Origin: Haliscomenobacter hydrossis DSM 1100
Lineage (GTDB): Bacteria > Bacteroidota > Bacteroidia > Chitinophagales > Saprospiraceae
DNA length: 64,000 nucleotides
Direction: 5' to 3'
Assembly (NCBI RefSeq): GCF_000212735.1
Contig: NC_015510.1
Coordinates: forward strand, 4,093,001-4,157,000
Shown here: positions 60,900 through 64,000 of the stretch, piece after piece
Layout of the letters: the number at the start of each line of letters is the position of its first letter
Position numbering within the stretch: the first letter of the stretch is position 1
Program-made: the position numbers and the translations under genes
The notes under the pieces: generated by a model
The model's database searches: none
Told to the model about the DNA's origin: nothing
The model's input: only the letters and a program-made list of their open reading frames with translations

Positions 60900-63800
60900 T
60901 TACAAACTGAGGTTTACACCCAGGGTAGCTACCCGTGGCAGTGGGAAGCGACCCACATCATTGCCCCCTACTTCGGGGAAAGTACCTTTGTAGCGAGAGA
61001 GATAGGCCAGATTTGATCCGGAAGCATACACCCGCAAGCCCCTGATTTTGTTTTTCAGGGTGTTTTCCAAAAAGGAACTGGGCAATTCATAGCTGAGGGT
61101 GATTTCCCGAATGGCTACGTAATCTCCTTTTTGGTAAAAATTCCCGGGAGCCGGGTTGGTTTGGCTGGTGCCGCCGCCCGCATCGGTGAAGTAGTTGCGG
61201 CCGTAGTTGGCCCAGTAATAACGGGGTAAAGTGCCCGTGGGATTGTCAGGATGCCAGGTATTGGTTACGTCGATTGGCCCGTTTTGCGAACCTTGTACTT
61301 GTGACATGCCACGTAGGTACGCTTGATTCAGGATCACAAAACCCAGGGAATAATCAAATTGCCCGTACAAGCTAAAACCTTTCCAGTTGATCACCGTATT
61401 GAATCCTCCCTGAATGCTGGGTGTACTGCGGCCAACAAACGTAAAATCCCGGAAATCCAGCGTGTCGTTTACGTCAACATCGTTCCAGCGGGCATCACCC
61501 AAAATTTTTGCTCTTTTGTTGGGTGAAGGCAGGAAGGAGTTAAAAAAACTGGCTCGCGCATCCAAATCGCCTTGTGAGGTGTAAATGCCATTGTAAGTAG
61601 GTGCCCATATTTCATCCAAACCTACCCGTAGGCCTTCTTGTAATCCGGATACTTGAACGATCTTGCCCTGGGCTGGGTCCCAGACCCGAATGGTGCTCTG
61701 GCGGTTGCGTTCCAGGCCGTTATTGGGAAGATCCACTACGAAGTTTTTGACCTGAAACATGTTTGCGCCAAGTTCAATGGATAAACCTCCAGGTTTGTCT
61801 GGCCGAATGACTTGTGCGCGCAATTCCAACTCGATACCTTTGTTCTGCAACTGACCAAGGTTAGTGGTAAAGGAACTGTATCCCGTCCAGGCAGGGATGC
61901 TCAGCCCTGCAATTTTATCATACACGTTGCGGATGAAATAATCGGCAATGACGGTGATGCGGTTGTCAAACAAACCCAGATCCAAACCGAAATTCAGGGT
62001 ATTGGCGCGTTCCCATTTCAAAGCGGTATTGAACAAGGCACCCGAAGCAAACCCGGGATTGCCCGCGTAAGTACCTACATTGCCGTACACGGCGGTGGTT
62101 GCAAAGTCACCCAGAGGATCCAGACTCCCGTTTTCGCCCCAACTGATGCGGGGCTTGAGGGTGCGGATGTACTTGTCGAGTCCAGATTGGGTGAAGAAGT
62201 TTTCGCGGTGCAGGTTCCAGCCCAGCGATACCCCTGGGAAAATGCCGTAGCGATTTTCAGTTAACTTGGAAGTGCCATCGTAGCGCAAGTTGACGGTGGC
62301 CAAAAAGCGAGTATCAAAATCGTAATTGATCCGACCAATGGCGGATGCCAGGCGGTTCCAGGAGGAAAAAGAAGAACTTGGCACGCCCACTGCCGTGGAA
62401 GCGGCATTCAGGTAGGTGATGAAATCGGTAGCCGCACCGTTGGCCGCAGCGCTGTAATCGTAGGTTTTAAAGTCGTAGAATTCTCCCCCACCCAATACGG
62501 AAAGGGCATGTTTGTCAAAAGTTTTGTCATACTGCAAAAATCCGTTGTAGGTGTATTGGTAAACCCGCTGGTTGCCGAATGAAGAGGCTCTGGTACTGTT
62601 GATGGCTCCACCTGTTCCATTTTGGAATTGTTTGGTAAAACTCTCCGCCGTACTGTAACGCATGAAACCGGAGCCCGATGCCAAAAATTTTAGCGAAGGC
62701 AAGATGGAATACTCCAGGTTGATGCCTCCGGAAAAACGCTGTTCTTCATTGCGGTTGATGAACTTGTCTTGCAGGTATTCGGGATTACCCAAAGTGCCGC
62801 CATCTACCCCGGGTAGGATTTCGCCCGTAATGTCGTGCGAAAGGCGTACGGTTGGAGCAATGCCCACAAAACGCTGCATCAAACCACCGCCCACGCCGCC
62901 ACCGCCGTCAGCAGTGAGGTAGGAAGGCGTATTTTTATCGCTGTAGCCCGATGCGTTGAGGCTGATTTTAAGGTCTTTGTTAACATTGAGGCCGCCGTTA
63001 AAGTTAAAACTCAAACGTTTGAGTGAGGAACCCACTACCATTCCTACATCTTGCAGGGCGCCCAAACCCAGGGCAAAACTTCCCATGTCATTGGCCCCTG
63101 AAAAATTGATGTAATGGTCTTCCAGTTTGCTTTGTTGTAAAATCAAATCCTCCAATTCCTGTTGCGATACTGAGCGGAAAAGGATGCTGTCAATTTTATT
63201 GGGATTGAAAGGATTTTTGTCTACCAAAAGGCTCCATTCAGGATTGCTCAACAATTGCCGATTGCTACCGGATACCAGTTGGGTGGAATAGCGGCCATTG
63301 GCAGCGGTCCAACCTGAATTCACCCCCCAGCCCCAGGCACCAGTCAGCTGGTTTTTGGTACTCGTCGTATCTCCATCGCGCCCGGCTTTGCCCAACTCGT
63401 AGCGACTTCCGATGCCCCGACGGTTCCACAGGATGTAGTCGCGGGCACTCATGTAGTCGATGGGGCTGCGGCGTACGTAGTTGGTGGCGTTTTTGTAGCT
63501 ATAGTTTACCTGGGTACGGCCTTTTTTACCTTTTTTGGTGGTGATCAGTACTACCCCATTCGATGCTCGGGCACCGTAGATCGCCGTTGAGGCTGCGTCT
63601 TTCAGCAAGTCGATGGTTTCTACGTCGGCCATATTGATGCCATACAAAGAAGGTACAATGACCCCATCCAATACAATCAATGGACTTCCGGAGCCGTTAA
63701 AATTGGTACCTCCCCGGAAACTGATGGTCGGGGTAGCGCCGGGCTGTCCGGTATTTTGTTGCACCCGCAAACCCGTTACCGTTCCCTGTAACACTGTGCC

Positions 63801-64000
63801 AACATTGGTGCGTGGTGCCGATTTCAGGGCTTCCGCACCTACGGTTGAGACCGATCCTGATAAGGTTCTCCGAGATTGTTTGCCATAACCCACCACGACA
63901 ACTTCATCGAGATTACCCGCCAGTTCCATCCGCACATTAATCGGGGTAGCGCTCTCGGCATTTATTTCCAAGGTTTTGTAACCCACAAAGCTGAATACCA
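60900..64000 (-). CDS. SusC/RagA-family TonB-dependent outer-membrane transporter (runs off right edge)
   Basis: The last ~1030 residues of a SusC-type TonB-linked porin; the N-terminus lies beyond the right edge. The visible part begins inside the carboxypeptidase-like N-terminal domain (VFSFVGYKTLEI), followed by the plug (EVVVVGYGKQSRRTLSGSVS, DVETIDLLKDAASTAIYGARASNGVVLITTKKG) and the 22-strand barrel, ending in GRFPLPRVATLGVNLSL. Partner of the susD just downstream (27-base gap). Together they import oligosaccharides, here probably sialylated glycans or free sialic acid, using TonB energy. The barrel length is standard for the family. Confidence 0.95.
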   Translation of the reverse strand, partial: VFSFVGYKTLEINAESATPINVRMELAGNLDEVVVVGYGKQSRRTLSGSVSTVGAEALKSAPRTNVGTVLQGTVTGLRVQQNTGQPGATPTISFRGGTNFNGSGSPLIVLDGVIVPSLYGINMADVETIDLLKDAASTAIYGARASNGVVLITTKKGKKGRTQVNYSYKNATNYVRRSPIDYMSARDYILWNRRGIGSRYELGKAGRDGDTTSTKNQLTGAWGWGVNSGWTAANGRYSTQLVSGSNRQLLSNPEWSLLVDKNPFNPNKIDSILFRSVSQQELEDLILQQSKLEDHYINFSGANDMGSFALGLGALQDVGMVVGSSLKRLSFNFNGGLNVNKDLKISLNASGYSDKNTPSYLTADGGGGVGGGLMQRFVGIAPTVRLSHDITGEILPGVDGGTLGNPEYLQDKFINRNEEQRFSGGINLEYSILPSLKFLASGSGFMRYSTAESFTKQFQNGTGGAINSTRASSFGNQRVYQYTYNGFLQYDKTFDKHALSVLGGGEFYDFKTYDYSAAANGAATDFITYLNAASTAVGVPSSSFSSWNRLASAIGRINYDFDTRFLATVNLRYDGTSKLTENRYGIFPGVSLGWNLHRENFFTQSGLDKYIRTLKPRISWGENGSLDPLGDFATTAVYGNVGTYAGNPGFASGALFNTALKWERANTLNFGLDLGLFDNRITVIADYFIRNVYDKIAGLSIPAWTGYSSFTTNLGQLQNKGIELELRAQVIRPDKPGGLSIELGANMFQVKNFVVDLPNNGLERNRQSTIRVWDPAQGKIVQVSGLQEGLRVGLDEIWAPTYNGIYTSQGDLDARASFFNSFLPSPNKRAKILGDARWNDVDVNDTLDFRDFTFVGRSTPSIQGGFNTVINWKGFSLYGQFDYSLGFVILNQAYLRGMSQVQGSQNGPIDVTNTWHPDNPTGTLPRYYWANYGRNYFTDAGGGTSQTNPAPGNFYQKGDYVAIREITLSYELPSSFLENTLKNKIRGLRVYASGSNLAYLSRYKGTFPEVGGNDVGRFPLPRVATLGVNLSL

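Overview
The window is a chromosomal segment of a Bacteroidota bacterium, most likely of the Saprospira / Haliscomenobacter type. The evidence is a SusC/SusD outer-membrane pair, a cohesin/dockerin-like protein with a type IX secretion (T9SS) C-terminal sorting domain, an ATP synthase operon without the beta and epsilon genes, and several promoters of the Bacteroidota form TTTG-N19/20-TAnnTTTG. No rRNA, tRNA, CRISPR array, prophage or complete insertion sequence was seen.

Layout. 1-2.3 kb: start of an ABC exporter (cut by the window edge), an ECF sigma factor and a XerD-type recombinase. 2.3-9.5 kb: a cell-wall amidase, a small stress membrane protein, a penicillin-binding-protein-like serine hydrolase, an M28 peptidase, an orphan membrane protein and an acyl-CoA transferase. 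9.5-12 kb: a GMC oxidoreductase whose 3' end is followed by a MazF-type toxin-antitoxin cassette and then by a second, diverged copy of the same gene end. 12.2-17.9 kb: the F-type ATP synthase operon atpBEFHAG. 17.9-20.5 kb: a NADAR/PP2C gene pair and a fatty-acid desaturase. 20.5-24.7 kb: three envelope genes (OmpA-like lipoprotein, membrane-anchored coiled coil, TPR/beta-propeller protein). 24.9-27.5 kb: an NADP-binding protein, an erythromycin-esterase-like protein and a Uma2-family nuclease. 27.5-33.1 kb: an A+T-rich accessory stretch with a TPR protein, an orphan with cysteine pairs, a pentapeptide-repeat membrane protein and an ImmA/IrrE-DUF4411 pair. 33.2-39.1 kb: lon and secA. 39.3-47.6 kb: a lipoprotein, proB, a sensor kinase, a DUF3089 hydrolase, a DUF433/DUF5615 pair, an ABC exporter and an orphan helical protein. 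47.8-53.3 kb: secreted and envelope proteins, including an LpxL-type acyltransferase and an NlpC/P60 peptidase.

The clearest functional unit is at 53.4-64 kb, read right to left: susC (cut by the edge), susD, N-acetylneuraminate lyase, a single polypeptide joining an N-acetylneuraminate epimerase-like kelch domain to a sodium:solute symporter, a five-Asp-box sialidase, and a FadR/GntR regulator. Together they would bind sialoglycoconjugates or their products at the cell surface, release sialic acid, convert its anomer, import it and cleave it to ManNAc and pyruvate.

The second theme is non-coding. Many intergenic gaps hold large inverted repeats, several of which touch or overlap the stop codon of a neighbouring gene. 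One set (about 22.5, 46.1 and 51.0 kb) shares a central core; the 46 kb and 51 kb copies carry about 47 bases of the same sequence in opposite orientation. Another set consists of tandem 8-12-base words folded back on themselves. The intercistronic gaps of the atp operon from atpB to atpA also contain hairpins.
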